A stretch of DNA of 64,000 nucleotides from NCBI GenBank assembly GCA_902786565.1, contig CADACW010000003.1, positions 32,049-96,048 on the forward strand, read 5' to 3'. The DNA comes from an uncultured Prevotellaceae bacterium (GTDB lineage: Bacteria; Bacteroidota; Bacteroidia; Bacteroidales; Bacteroidaceae). Position numbers and translations under genes: made by a program. Under the pieces are notes generated by a model, which was given only the letters and a program-made list of their open reading frames with translations, ran no database searches and was not told the DNA's origin. Below are positions 10,001 to 16,288 of this stretch, piece after piece (the stretch's first letter is position 1; every line of letters begins with the position of its first letter).

Positions 10001-11849
10001 GCACGTTGAACTCCTCGATGACACTTGTACCCTTCTCGTATGCCTCGGTGGCCAGCTGCTGATGCTTGCGCACATCGTCAATCTTAGAGGCAAGGGTGGA
10101 GAGCACGCCGATGGCGCGTGTGCCATCGAGACCCATCTGCTCGAAGAGCGGAGCCAGCTCGGCAAAGCCGCCCTTCTTGTTCATCGACTCGAAGAACTGC
10201 ATCAGGGCGGCGTTCATGTCCGTCTTCACCAGGTTGGCAAACTCTTCGACGTTCTTTCCTGCTATGCGGGCAAAGGTGGCCGAGTCGGTGGTCATCTTCG
10301 TGATGATCTGACTGATGGCCGTGGCCGCCATCTCATCCTTCTGCATGTTCTCATCCATGGCAGCTCCGAGACCGAGAATCTGCGCCTGGGTGAGTCCGGC
10401 CTGCACACCAACGCCAGAGAGGCGGGCGGCGAAGTCCACCAGATAGCCCGCCTGTGCTGCCGAGTTCTGTGCCAGCTCGTTCACGGCAGAGCCGGTGGCC
10501 AGCATGGCACCCCGGAGGCCGCGTGTCTCATCCTCGCCAAAGGCCATGGCCAGCTTGCCTATCTGGTCAACAGCACCCTTCCCGAGGTCATCGCCGAGGG
10601 CAACCCCTATTTTGTCGGCAGCATCGACAAACTCCAGAACGGCGCTCGTAGAAGTGATGCCCAGCCTTCCCGCACTCCCTGCCAACTGGTTAAGCTGCTC
10701 GCGGGGCGTGCGGGTGTCCATCTTCTTGAACGTCTCGTTCATGCGCTCCACCTCCTCGATGCTCTGCCCGGTGTACTTCCGCACATTGTTCATCTCCTGG
10801 TCCATTTCGGCGAAGGCATCGACGCTGCCCTTCACCACGTCGCGTATGCCTGAGTAGGCACCGATGATCTGAGTGATGGCCCCCCAGTTCCTATTGAGGA
10901 ACGTGATGCCCTTGGAGAAGATGTTGCCCTCTTTACGGTCGGGCTTCTGCATGTCCTGTACCTTCTTCAGCTCCTCGTTCAACTGCTTCAGCTTCTCGGT
11001 CAGGGCTTCCACATTGCCGCCAGTGCGCTCGGTGTCGCGCAGCTGCTCGTTGAGAATTCTGATGGAGTACTCTATATCGCGGACGCTGGCCGAACTGAGC
11101 TTGCCCATGGTGCGGTCAATAAGCTCCGTCTCAGACTTCACCTGCTCTGCCTTTTTGCCAGCCTGCTCCAGTTCTTTGTTGTAACGGTCGATGACAGTTA
11201 CCACCTTCCGCTCTTCCTCCTCGATGGCCGACAGTCGCGTCCTGACCGTCTCCAGTCCTGCGCTTGCCTGGTTCCATTCGTCGGAGCCTTTCTGTGCTGA
11301 GTTCTTGATGTTCTGTGCCGTGCGCTCTGCCAGCTGCAGCTGTTTCACCGATGCCGTCTCTGCATTGTCGGCCGTCTGCTTGATGAAGGCAAGTTCGGCT
11401 TTCAACTGTCCGGCCGACTTGGTGGCACCTTCGGCTTCCAGTTGCAACTGCTCAAAAGCCTTGGTGGCCCTGATATTCTCCAGTTCCTGCGTCACCTGGT
11501 CGAGCATACCATTCAGCTGCTCATAGTAGGGGCTGTCGTGTGGAACCTCCTTTGAGAGGCGAAGGAGATTCTTCTGGGCTTCCTCGATGCGCTCCACCGA
11601 TGCAGAATTGAGGTCGTTCATCGTCTCGATGGTACGGGCTACCTCGTTGTCGTATTTCTTCAGCTCCTTCTCGGCTGCGGTCAGTTCCTTGCGGATGGCA
11701 GCGATGAAGCTCTTGCCCATCTTCTTCTCGCGTGCCTCGGCGAGGTCGCTCTTCCACGATGCCACTTGCTTCCTCAGTTCGTCGAGCTGGTGTTTGGCCT
11801 GCTCCGAGTTGAGTTCAATGACGGTTGTATATTTCTCTGTTGTAGCCAT
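7068..11849 (-). CDS. Tail tape measure protein
   Basis: About 1593 residues. The first 330 are a long coiled coil rich in Glu, Lys and Gln; about 330-640 match the TP901-type tape measure core (repeated AMDQEMNNV, TGxAVNELAQ and TKMTTD type helices); hydrophobic segments near 650-700 and 1440-1480 could be membrane-active; a second long coiled coil spans about 880-1400. The protein sets tail length and is ejected with the DNA. I prefer the ATG at 11849, which gives MATTEK, over the frame's first ATG at 11891, because 11891 lies inside a 15-bp inverted repeat that should belong to the leader. Confidence 0.9.
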   Translation of the reverse strand: MATTEKYTTVIELNSEQAKHQLDELRKQVASWKSDLAEAREKKMGKSFIAAIRKELTAAEKELKKYDNEVARTIETMNDLNSASVERIEEAQKNLLRLSKEVPHDSPYYEQLNGMLDQVTQELENIRATKAFEQLQLEAEGATKSAGQLKAELAFIKQTADNAETASVKQLQLAERTAQNIKNSAQKGSDEWNQASAGLETVRTRLSAIEEEERKVVTVIDRYNKELEQAGKKAEQVKSETELIDRTMGKLSSASVRDIEYSIRILNEQLRDTERTGGNVEALTEKLKQLNEELKKVQDMQKPDRKEGNIFSKGITFLNRNWGAITQIIGAYSGIRDVVKGSVDAFAEMDQEMNNVRKYTGQSIEEVERMNETFKKMDTRTPREQLNQLAGSAGRLGITSTSAVLEFVDAADKIGVALGDDLGKGAVDQIGKLAMAFGEDETRGLRGAMLATGSAVNELAQNSAAQAGYLVDFAARLSGVGVQAGLTQAQILGLGAAMDENMQKDEMAATAISQIITKMTTDSATFARIAGKNVEEFANLVKTDMNAALMQFFESMNKKGGFAELAPLFEQMGLDGTRAIGVLSTLASKIDDVRKHQQLATEAYEKGTSVIEEFNVQNDTYQAKLEKARKAFADLRIELGHNLLPVAGAAISTTSMMVRVLSTIITFVMKFKSTIVLLTFTIGALTAAKYKYIIAAKLVNFWNLTLRANFKKLWATMMANPYAAIAVAAAALVGIIADLVRRSNEATMAQKAMATVEHDATVKAELERQKIEQLRKEIHDNNLEVEKRREYIEQLQKIVPDYVAKISEEGRVYEESTEALDKYIQKIKEKAMVDGAKAKMEELAAERAELVAERLKLREEIIKRRKEANATREKRQGKMQTSSGSNAPGAVYETVNTAAEIAALEAKGKSLDAKIDQADKAIELMTEVAEDAVRTVRESNGGNEDESKTDYDTRSYWEQELKDRRAKLKALRDDAKATAADIDQAAKDVKEAEDKMELFTGRKAAAKEERAEDKTRRERERKANDAAKAETEQQLAELTHRYAMGQILYCDYVDEQERIQLEGIERRMLIYRTESLEYQKLNRKREELLLNGSEESRKLTLAQMKHGHEQRMAAIEEQAWRENMTEQQKNEMIFLEDMRFMEEQRILYRKGTLERINLERDIEERDQQHRLQRQQYYQQQLEQAREQLLGLGNERQKQLVLKGLEEMYNALKASGLIQEREYQEMLLAVRAQYANYQSQTDRDQKKGSQMLTVASDAARQQLDQRSAAGGGSVAADLPFVGTIIQYQTTMEKLKQLYGNDKENHAAYLAAKQQATAQFCESLASQMQAAYNSINQVMSAASSYFSAQQEYETNLVQKKYEKQIAAAGNNQKKVKKLQEKQQKEEAAIKSKYARRAAIIQMAQAVAQTAIAAINAYSSAAAIPIVGTVLAPIAAAAAIAAGMLQIATIKKQQQAQEAGYYEGGFTGGRRYRKEAGVVHEGEFVANHQAVQNPAILPFLNFLDQAQRNNTVGSLTAADVSRSLAVGGGSTAPVITPIVNVQNDNADLREAVDANREATELLLQRLEEPINAQVVLTGPNGLNAQQQRLNNMLKNK

Positions 11850-11856
11850 AATAGAA

Positions 11857-11894
11857 CGTGTGCTAACTTTGATTCTCTGCAAAGTTAGCACACG
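11857..11894. promoter_or_regulatory. Perfect 15-bp inverted repeat upstream of tape measure
   Basis: CGTGTGCTAACTTTG (11857-11871), 8-nt loop, CAAAGTTAGCACACG (11880-11894). Each arm contains a TAACTTTG box, so the element carries outward-facing -7-like boxes on both strands, and in mRNA it would form a strong hairpin 7 nt before the preferred tape measure start. Confidence 0.6.
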
Positions 11895-11918
11895 CCCTTC
11901 TATAGTAAAAATACGCTG

Positions 11919-12116
11919 TTATTGCCTGTGGTCATAGAGCCAGTTCTGGTAACGGACATAGTCTTTCGACCGCTTGGCCTCCTGCTCGGCAAACCATTTT
12001 ATGAAATCCTCATTCGACCTCTCCTTTCTATTCGCGCTGCCAACGCCCTTGAAGGCGAAGTAGGCGAATACTCCGGCTACGGCAATCAGCATTGCTATGG
12101 GGTCGAATATGAACAT
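11919..12116 (-). CDS. Small membrane protein
   Basis: I take the ATG at 12116; the longer upstream frame crosses a terminator and is not coding. The 65-residue product has one strong transmembrane helix at about residues 5-25, followed by a basic, then acidic, helical tail with several Trp and Tyr. It sits between the tape measure and a terminator, with its own TATCTTTG box at 12134-12141. Function unknown; a small tail-associated or superinfection protein would fit the place. Confidence 0.6.
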   Translation of the reverse strand: MFIFDPIAMLIAVAGVFAYFAFKGVGSANRKERSNEDFIKWFAEQEAKRSKDYVRYQNWLYDHRQ

Positions 12117-12133
12117 ATCTCTTTTCTTTTCGG

Positions 12134-12141
12134 CAAAGATA
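12134..12141 (-). promoter_or_regulatory. -7 box upstream of the small membrane gene
   Basis: TATCTTTG on the complement, 18 bases upstream of the ATG at 12116 and just after a terminator, so tail genes to the left probably start a new transcript here. Confidence 0.5.
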
Positions 12142-12203
12142 CAAACTTTCCGGGAAATGTGCAAGCATTCGGGCAAGAAATATGGCCTATTTAGACGGCA
12201 TAC

Positions 12204-12237
12204 AAAAAACGCTGTCACCCCGACAAGGATGACAGCG
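12204..12237 (-). terminator. Rho-independent terminator
   Basis: On the complement CGCTGTCA and TGACAGCG (8 bp, perfect) enclose a 12-nt loop and are followed by TTTTTTG. It ends the DGR transcript before the tape measure block. Confidence 0.85.
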
Positions 12238-12258
12238 AATGAAAGTGAAGTAGAATAG

Positions 12259-12657
12259 TCAATTGGATGCAGCGACCCAGCGTTTGGCCGTGGCCACGGC
12301 TTGCTGGCACCAGGCATAGTATTCCTCATACTCCTGCCCGGCATCCTGATAGTCGCCGTTGATGGCATGGCGCTGGATGGCCAGCTCCTGGCTCTCAGAA
12401 TATCGGCTACGGATGATGGCATTTGCCACTTCGCCGTAGTCACTTTGTTTCTTACACTCCATCACCGTGCCGCCGTCGGTCTCTTCGCCAGTATAGGCGT
12501 ATGCCACGGGCCACGGTTCAGCCGTTTCCTGTTGCTCACCGTCGCCATTGGCGGCGGGAACATAGTTTTCAAGCACCTCCTCATTGAGGTAGCCGATAAT
12601 GTGCGCTTCATCGTATCTCTGATACGTGCGACGCTGTGGATAGACAGTTCTGTTCAT
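12259..12657 (-). CDS. Hypothetical protein downstream of the DGR
   Basis: A 132-residue product. The N-terminus is basic and Tyr-rich, the middle acidic and Gly/Glu-rich, and the last 60 residues form an amphipathic helical segment with many Gln, Tyr and Trp (about 85-128). It starts 3 bases after the stop of the preceding ORF and ends before a terminator, so it is the last gene of the DGR transcript. By position it could be a DGR accessory protein, but I see no resemblance to Avd; a tail assembly protein is as likely. Confidence 0.55.
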   Translation of the reverse strand: MNRTVYPQRRTYQRYDEAHIIGYLNEEVLENYVPAANGDGEQQETAEPWPVAYAYTGEETDGGTVMECKKQSDYGEVANAIIRSRYSESQELAIQRHAINGDYQDAGQEYEEYYAWCQQAVATAKRWVAASN

Positions 12658-12660
12658 ATT

Positions 12661-12993
12661 TCAAGTGAATTTAGTGTATTCTTTGCCATCCTTGCCCCTG
12701 TACTGCTGAATGATGGTGGGCACGGGCAGATCTTCACGGGTGAAGTCGCTCAAGGCTTGGTCAATCATGATTTTGCTGCCCGTAAATGTGTAGAACTCTG
12801 CATCCTCTGTTGTCGGCTGCCCTTTTTCGTCTTTCTTCTTTTCGAACTGGTACGTCTCTTGTTCCTCACCGTTGAAGTCGGTCGTAGTGAAAGTCTGGAT
12901 GATTTTCTTGAACCTCAGGGCAAGCACCTTTCCTGGCATCTGTTTGGGGATGTTCTGAACCTGCCCTTCAGAGTCCGGCATCGAGACAGCCAC
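12661..12993 (-). CDS. Hypothetical protein, frame-linked to the RT across a G10 run
   Basis: With the bases as given, the first available starts are GTG at 12993 or ATG at 12981, giving about 106-110 residues. The frame, however, stays open upstream to 13074, right through the G10 run at the end of the reverse transcriptase gene, adding 27 codons of normal composition. Removing one G would either fuse it to the RT or place it behind the ATG at 13075 (MGGGKPAPTK). The product is charged and Phe/Tyr-rich, without a family I recognise. It sits between the RT and the 12259 gene. Confidence 0.6.
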   Translation of the reverse strand: MAVSMPDSEGQVQNIPKQMPGKVLALRFKKIIQTFTTTDFNGEEQETYQFEKKKDEKGQPTTEDAEFYTFTGSKIMIDQALSDFTREDLPVPTIIQQYRGKDGKEYTKFT

Positions 12994-13060
12994 TGTCTGT
13001 TTCTCAATTTTCGAGTCCTGAATAACGTAGTCTTCAAGAAATAACTTTGTAGGAGCTGGT

Positions 13061-14314
13061 TTACCCCCCCCCCATTAACTTTTGTTCACATTTGGTTACA
13101 ACCGAAGAGAAAGGAACTTTCTGGTCGGGGTTCATGCCCTTGAAGGGCGGGCGCACACGGCGTTTCTTGATAATCTTTCCTAATGATTTTTCCATTCCTA
13201 ATGATTTTAGAAGATTGATACAGTCTGAATGTTTTACAAATCCCAACAGGCTTGACAGCCTGATTCGGATTTGCTCTTCATCCATACCCTTCTTTTGCAA
13301 CTCATGTATTCGCCGCGCCAGTTCCTTCTTATTACGCTTGCTTGATTCCACATGATCAAGATAGAACACATACCCTGCCAGCCTTATGCCCGTCCACGTC
13401 GGCCTGACGTTGTAGTCCTTGTTAACTTCAACGTGCCAGTCGCGGGCAAGGTGCATGATAGCCAGTTCGAGAATGATGTGTAAGGCAGTCTTGTCAGCAT
13501 GAAGGAAGAGAATGTTGTCGACGAAGCGGAAGTAGTGCTTCACTCCATCCTCGACATACGTCTGGAACTTCCGTGACAGATAGCCAGGACCTTGGCAAAG
13601 GTCTCGATAGTCCTCAGGCGTGCGAGCCGTGCAGATACGGTCGGTGACATATCGCTGTGTCCAGTAGGCCAGTTTGTCAGGATCCCTTCCAATGTCGAAA
13701 AAACGAATGGCGAGACGGTCGAAGCGTGCCAGATAAATCTGTCCGAAGAGTTGTGCCACTTTTATACCGAGTGGTGCGCCCTGAGGGTAACTGTCCACCA
13801 CTTTGTAAAAGAAGGTGAGCAGTTTGCCGGGCTTTACCAAACGCATCAAGGCATCCTTCAGGATGGCATGATCCATTAGGGGGAAGTAATGGTGTGCATC
13901 AATCGCTACGTAGTAGGCTATCTCTTGTTGCGTATGACGGTAAATCTCATTGCGCAAGAAGCGAAACAGTCCATGTGTGCCCATGCCAGGTTTTACGGCT
14001 GGAGCGCGCCATGTCGTGTAGTCATAGATGGCTTTCTCGTATGGCAGTATCGTTGCAGCTTCCAGTACATGGTCTTCGATGGGTGCCTTTGCCAGCTTGC
14101 GCAGTTTCCGCTCAAAGATAACCTTTTCGGTGTACCCTTTTGGTTGCCACGATTCGTCGGCAATCTGCTTCGCTATCACTTCAAGATTGCTTTGCAGGTC
14201 GGCTTCGAAGGCCTGTACGTAGTCGCGGGAGTGCTTTTGGTCGGCATAGTTGTCAAACGCCTGTTGGGCGTTCTCCACCGGCTCATTCTCTCCCTTGTCG
14301 CGTATTCTACGCAT
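13061..14314 (-). CDS. DGR reverse transcriptase
   Basis: A 417-residue RT of DGR type, by its place beside a template repeat and its motifs: palm Asp in YYVAIDAHHYF (Asp139), the motif 4 segment PQGAPLGIKVAQ (177-188; most DGR RTs end this motif with SQ), the catalytic box FVDN (264-267) where YxDD is expected, and a GYVFYL motif E-like segment near 314-319. The family reverse-transcribes the template repeat with errors at adenines. FVDN replaces the second catalytic Asp with Asn, which may lower activity. The C-terminal 40 residues are basic and end in GGG encoded by a G10 run. No Avd gene is evident nearby. Confidence 0.9.
   Translation of the reverse strand: MRRIRDKGENEPVENAQQAFDNYADQKHSRDYVQAFEADLQSNLEVIAKQIADESWQPKGYTEKVIFERKLRKLAKAPIEDHVLEAATILPYEKAIYDYTTWRAPAVKPGMGTHGLFRFLRNEIYRHTQQEIAYYVAIDAHHYFPLMDHAILKDALMRLVKPGKLLTFFYKVVDSYPQGAPLGIKVAQLFGQIYLARFDRLAIRFFDIGRDPDKLAYWTQRYVTDRICTARTPEDYRDLCQGPGYLSRKFQTYVEDGVKHYFRFVDNILFLHADKTALHIILELAIMHLARDWHVEVNKDYNVRPTWTGIRLAGYVFYLDHVESSKRNKKELARRIHELQKKGMDEEQIRIRLSSLLGFVKHSDCINLLKSLGMEKSLGKIIKKRRVRPPFKGMNPDQKVPFSSVVTKCEQKLMGGG
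13064..13073 (-). repeat. Homopolymer G10 at the end of the RT gene
   Basis: Ten C on the plus strand, so ten G in the mRNA, immediately before the RT stop TAA (13061-13063). Tract length decides whether RT ends here or continues into the next ORF. Confidence 0.9.
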
Positions 14315-14512
14315 AAGGCGGGGTCTTTAGTGGGTTACAAAAGAAGGGGTCTAAATAGGGGTCTAAGAGTGGGTCTGTTGGGAGTTTGTCTGCGAAACCT
14401 CCCGGACAGGTATGCCGCTCGCCAATAGGGCTACGAGGCTCGCTGTCATCTCTGCTGTGTTCGACCATTGGGTCAGGCTCACTCCTTCAACGTATTTCTT
14501 TAGGTATCGTTT
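14315..14512 (-). ncRNA. Spacer part of the DGR template RNA
   Basis: 198 bases without an ORF between TR and RT, the position where DGR template RNAs carry the structured part that binds RT. On the complement AGACCC occurs four times (ending at 14320, 14346, 14358 and 14371 on the plus strand), the last three about 12 bases apart. Confidence 0.5.
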
Positions 14513-14630
14513 AGGAACGCGCCCCAGTTCGCATTGGCATCCGAGGGGGCATTGTTGCCATTGAGGTACACCGAGCCCGCATTGGCCTCATTGTTCGCAT
14601 TGCCGAGCAATTTAGCGCCACGCAAACCGC
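14513..14630 (-). repeat. DGR template repeat (TR)
   Basis: 118 bp aligned without gaps to 14902-15019 at an offset of 389. Sixteen positions differ; all sixteen are A in the TR on the coding strand (T on the plus strand). None of the other 94 positions differs, and 8 of the 24 template adenines are unchanged. The TR reads as protein with many AAY (Asn) codons, typical of DGR templates, but has no gene of its own. Confidence 0.95.
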
Positions 14631-14672
14631 GCTTGGGAGTTCTGCCTACTCTACTTTATTGTAAAGCGGGTG

Positions 14673-14680
14673 CAAAGTTA
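14673..14680 (-). promoter_or_regulatory. Promoter box for TR-RT transcript
   Basis: TAACTTTG on the complement followed by CACCCGCTTTACAA, about 40 bases before the TR. No good -33 box at the ideal distance. The run after the box closely matches the start of the leader at 31947-31974. Confidence 0.5.
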
Positions 14681-14737
14681 CACATTTTTTGTCAATTCAG
14701 CATGTCAAAGAGCACTTTTGGCTGTTATTTATACAAA

Positions 14738-14846
14738 ATAAAAATTATCGTCGACCGGCTTCGCCGGTATCGACCGCCCTATCGGGCGGGGGCGCTTCGC
14801 GCCGGTGTCCTTTGCGCTCCGCGCTTGCTGCGCCCCCTTTACCCGC
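14738..14846 (-). terminator. Run of GC-rich hairpins and terminator after the DGR target gene
   Basis: Downstream of the target stop, the complement carries consecutive stems: GCGC/GCGC, GGCGC-GAA-GCGCC, CCGCCC-GATA-GGGCGG and ACCGGC-GAA-GCCGGT, then a T-rich run (14738-14752). The last stem plus T run should terminate the fibre transcript. Confidence 0.6.
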
Positions 14847-16265
14847 TTAGTTTTCCACGGCCCAGAATGGTTGCGTCGTGAACTCCTCTGCGTATTCGCA
14901 GAGGAACGCGCCCCAGCGCGCAGAGGCAACCGAGGGGGCAGAGTCGCCACGGAGGTACACCGAGCCCGCATCGGCCCCATTGTCCGCATAGCCGAGCAAT
15001 CCAGCGCCACGCAAACCGCTTTCAGCGGCTGGATTGTAATAGCCGTCGCAGTAGTATGTGCTGCTGCTGCCGCCCAGCTCTTCGCCTGGGAAGAAAGCAA
15101 GGTTCTTCAGCACATAGTCTTTTGCATACTGCCATCCAGCAGCTGAAGCGACTGGGCCTTTTGCAATTTGTGTCAGTCCGGCGACGCTGCTCAGGTTCAT
15201 GTTGCTGCCGTCCACCATATCAGCCACAAAGAGCGACTGCGACTTGTCGGCATTACACTGCAGCAACATGTTTTCGCTCATGCAAGCCAGGTACTTGTAA
15301 TCATTCTTCAGGCCATAGAACGATGGAATATTGCCAATGGTCTTCTGTGCGCCATTATCGTTGATTGTCGTGCTGAGCAAACCTGTGAAGTCACCTTGAT
15401 TGATGCCTACATCCAGTCTGACATAAGGGTAATTGTGCCATGCGTCAGCCCATGCCGTCGGCTGATCGATTCCGGTTCCTGTACCTCCTTGGCGCAGTCC
15501 ATTGGCATCCAGCGTTGCATTGAATGCTGCTTGAATGTTGCGGTTGCCGAATATGATGCGCTTCAGTGCTGCCGTCATGTATTGCATGACGCGCTCATTG
15601 GCAAACCAAAGCGTGCCGTTCTTGCGGGCTGCGGTTCGGAATGCGGAGATAGCCAAATTCGTAGCAGGCTTGCACAGCTGCGAATCGAAGTCATTGTCAA
15701 GCGTCGAATCGTTGTTTCCACCACGATATTTCGCATCGCTGCTAACAACACTTGCGAGACGGGTGTTTGTCCTGTCCATCGTAGCATAGCCGGCGCATGA
15801 GCGGCTGCCAACGGGGATGTAGTAGTTCCAGAAGCCGGGACGTGGCCCACCAAGCGAAATTGTCTCATACTGGTAAGAGTCGTCTTCATACACTTGGTAA
15901 TAAATTGGCACGTTCCAACCCCACTGATAGTGCCCTGCAGCACCTGTCAGGTCAGCAGCGCCACCGCTTTCCAGCAAGTTGTGGTTACTGGCCGACAACT
16001 TCGTGCGCGTGTGGTCGTTCTGAACGAGGTAGCCGCCCAGCCCCAGCTGCTTTGCCAGCACTTGCCCGAGGTCGAAGTCACCGACAGGCGAACCAACAGG
16101 AGAGGAATTACCCTTTGCCCACTTGCGGCCAAACCATGGGAGGCTGCCACTCACCTGTGACACGGCAATCAGTCCGGTTTTACCGGCCTTCGTGTCGTAA
16201 CCCACAACGAAGGTGTTTGCACCAACGTTTAGGGTTTCAAGATCTTTCAATTTTTGTTTGTCCAT
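14847..16265 (-). CDS. DGR target protein, tail receptor-binding type
   Basis: A 472-residue protein starting at MDKQKL (16265); the longer frame start lies inside the fibre gene. The last 60 residues have the C-type-lectin-like signature of DGR targets (Gly-rich GLRGAGLLG, then SVYLRG and RWGAFL). This segment is encoded by the variable region 14902-15019. Compared with the template, variable residues are Gly for Lys, Tyr, Asp, Asn, Gly for Glu, Asp, Arg, Asp, Ser, Val for Asp, Ser and Arg. The protein lies directly after the long collagen-like fibre gene, so it probably forms the phage's variable tip for host binding. Confidence 0.9.
   Translation of the reverse strand: MDKQKLKDLETLNVGANTFVVGYDTKAGKTGLIAVSQVSGSLPWFGRKWAKGNSSPVGSPVGDFDLGQVLAKQLGLGGYLVQNDHTRTKLSASNHNLLESGGAADLTGAAGHYQWGWNVPIYYQVYEDDSYQYETISLGGPRPGFWNYYIPVGSRSCAGYATMDRTNTRLASVVSSDAKYRGGNNDSTLDNDFDSQLCKPATNLAISAFRTAARKNGTLWFANERVMQYMTAALKRIIFGNRNIQAAFNATLDANGLRQGGTGTGIDQPTAWADAWHNYPYVRLDVGINQGDFTGLLSTTINDNGAQKTIGNIPSFYGLKNDYKYLACMSENMLLQCNADKSQSLFVADMVDGSNMNLSSVAGLTQIAKGPVASAAGWQYAKDYVLKNLAFFPGEELGGSSSTYYCDGYYNPAAESGLRGAGLLGYADNGADAGSVYLRGDSAPSVASARWGAFLCEYAEEFTTQPFWAVEN
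14885..14904 (-). other. 8-bp stem, 4-nt loop hairpin at the 3' end of VR
   Basis: CCTCTGCG and CGCAGAGG flank a 4-nt loop; the stem is perfect and absent from the TR. Known DGRs have a hairpin of this geometry just past VR that helps mark the recipient. Confidence 0.7.
14902..15019 (-). other. DGR variable region (VR)
   Basis: Recipient copy of the TR inside the target gene. The low-coordinate (3') end is the invariant GC-rich block GGGGCGCGTTCCT, the expected initiation-of-homing site, with no differences over 14 bases. Confidence 0.95.
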
Positions 16266-16288
16266 AATTGCAATGAATAAAAATGTTA

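Noticed and set aside
8730-10853. Long plus-strand ORFs opposite the tape measure gene
   Set aside because: Shadows of GC-skewed codons in the tape measure frame; no protein-like composition and no promoter.
12259-12657. The 132-residue protein as the DGR accessory protein Avd
   Set aside because: Size and place fit, but I see none of the basic four-helix pattern expected of Avd, so I leave it as hypothetical.
14508-14512. Extending TR and VR by five more bases
   Set aside because: The CG at 14508-14509 matches, but the three bases next to it fall in the VR hairpin arm and the sequence beyond does not align, so I end the homology at 14513/14902.
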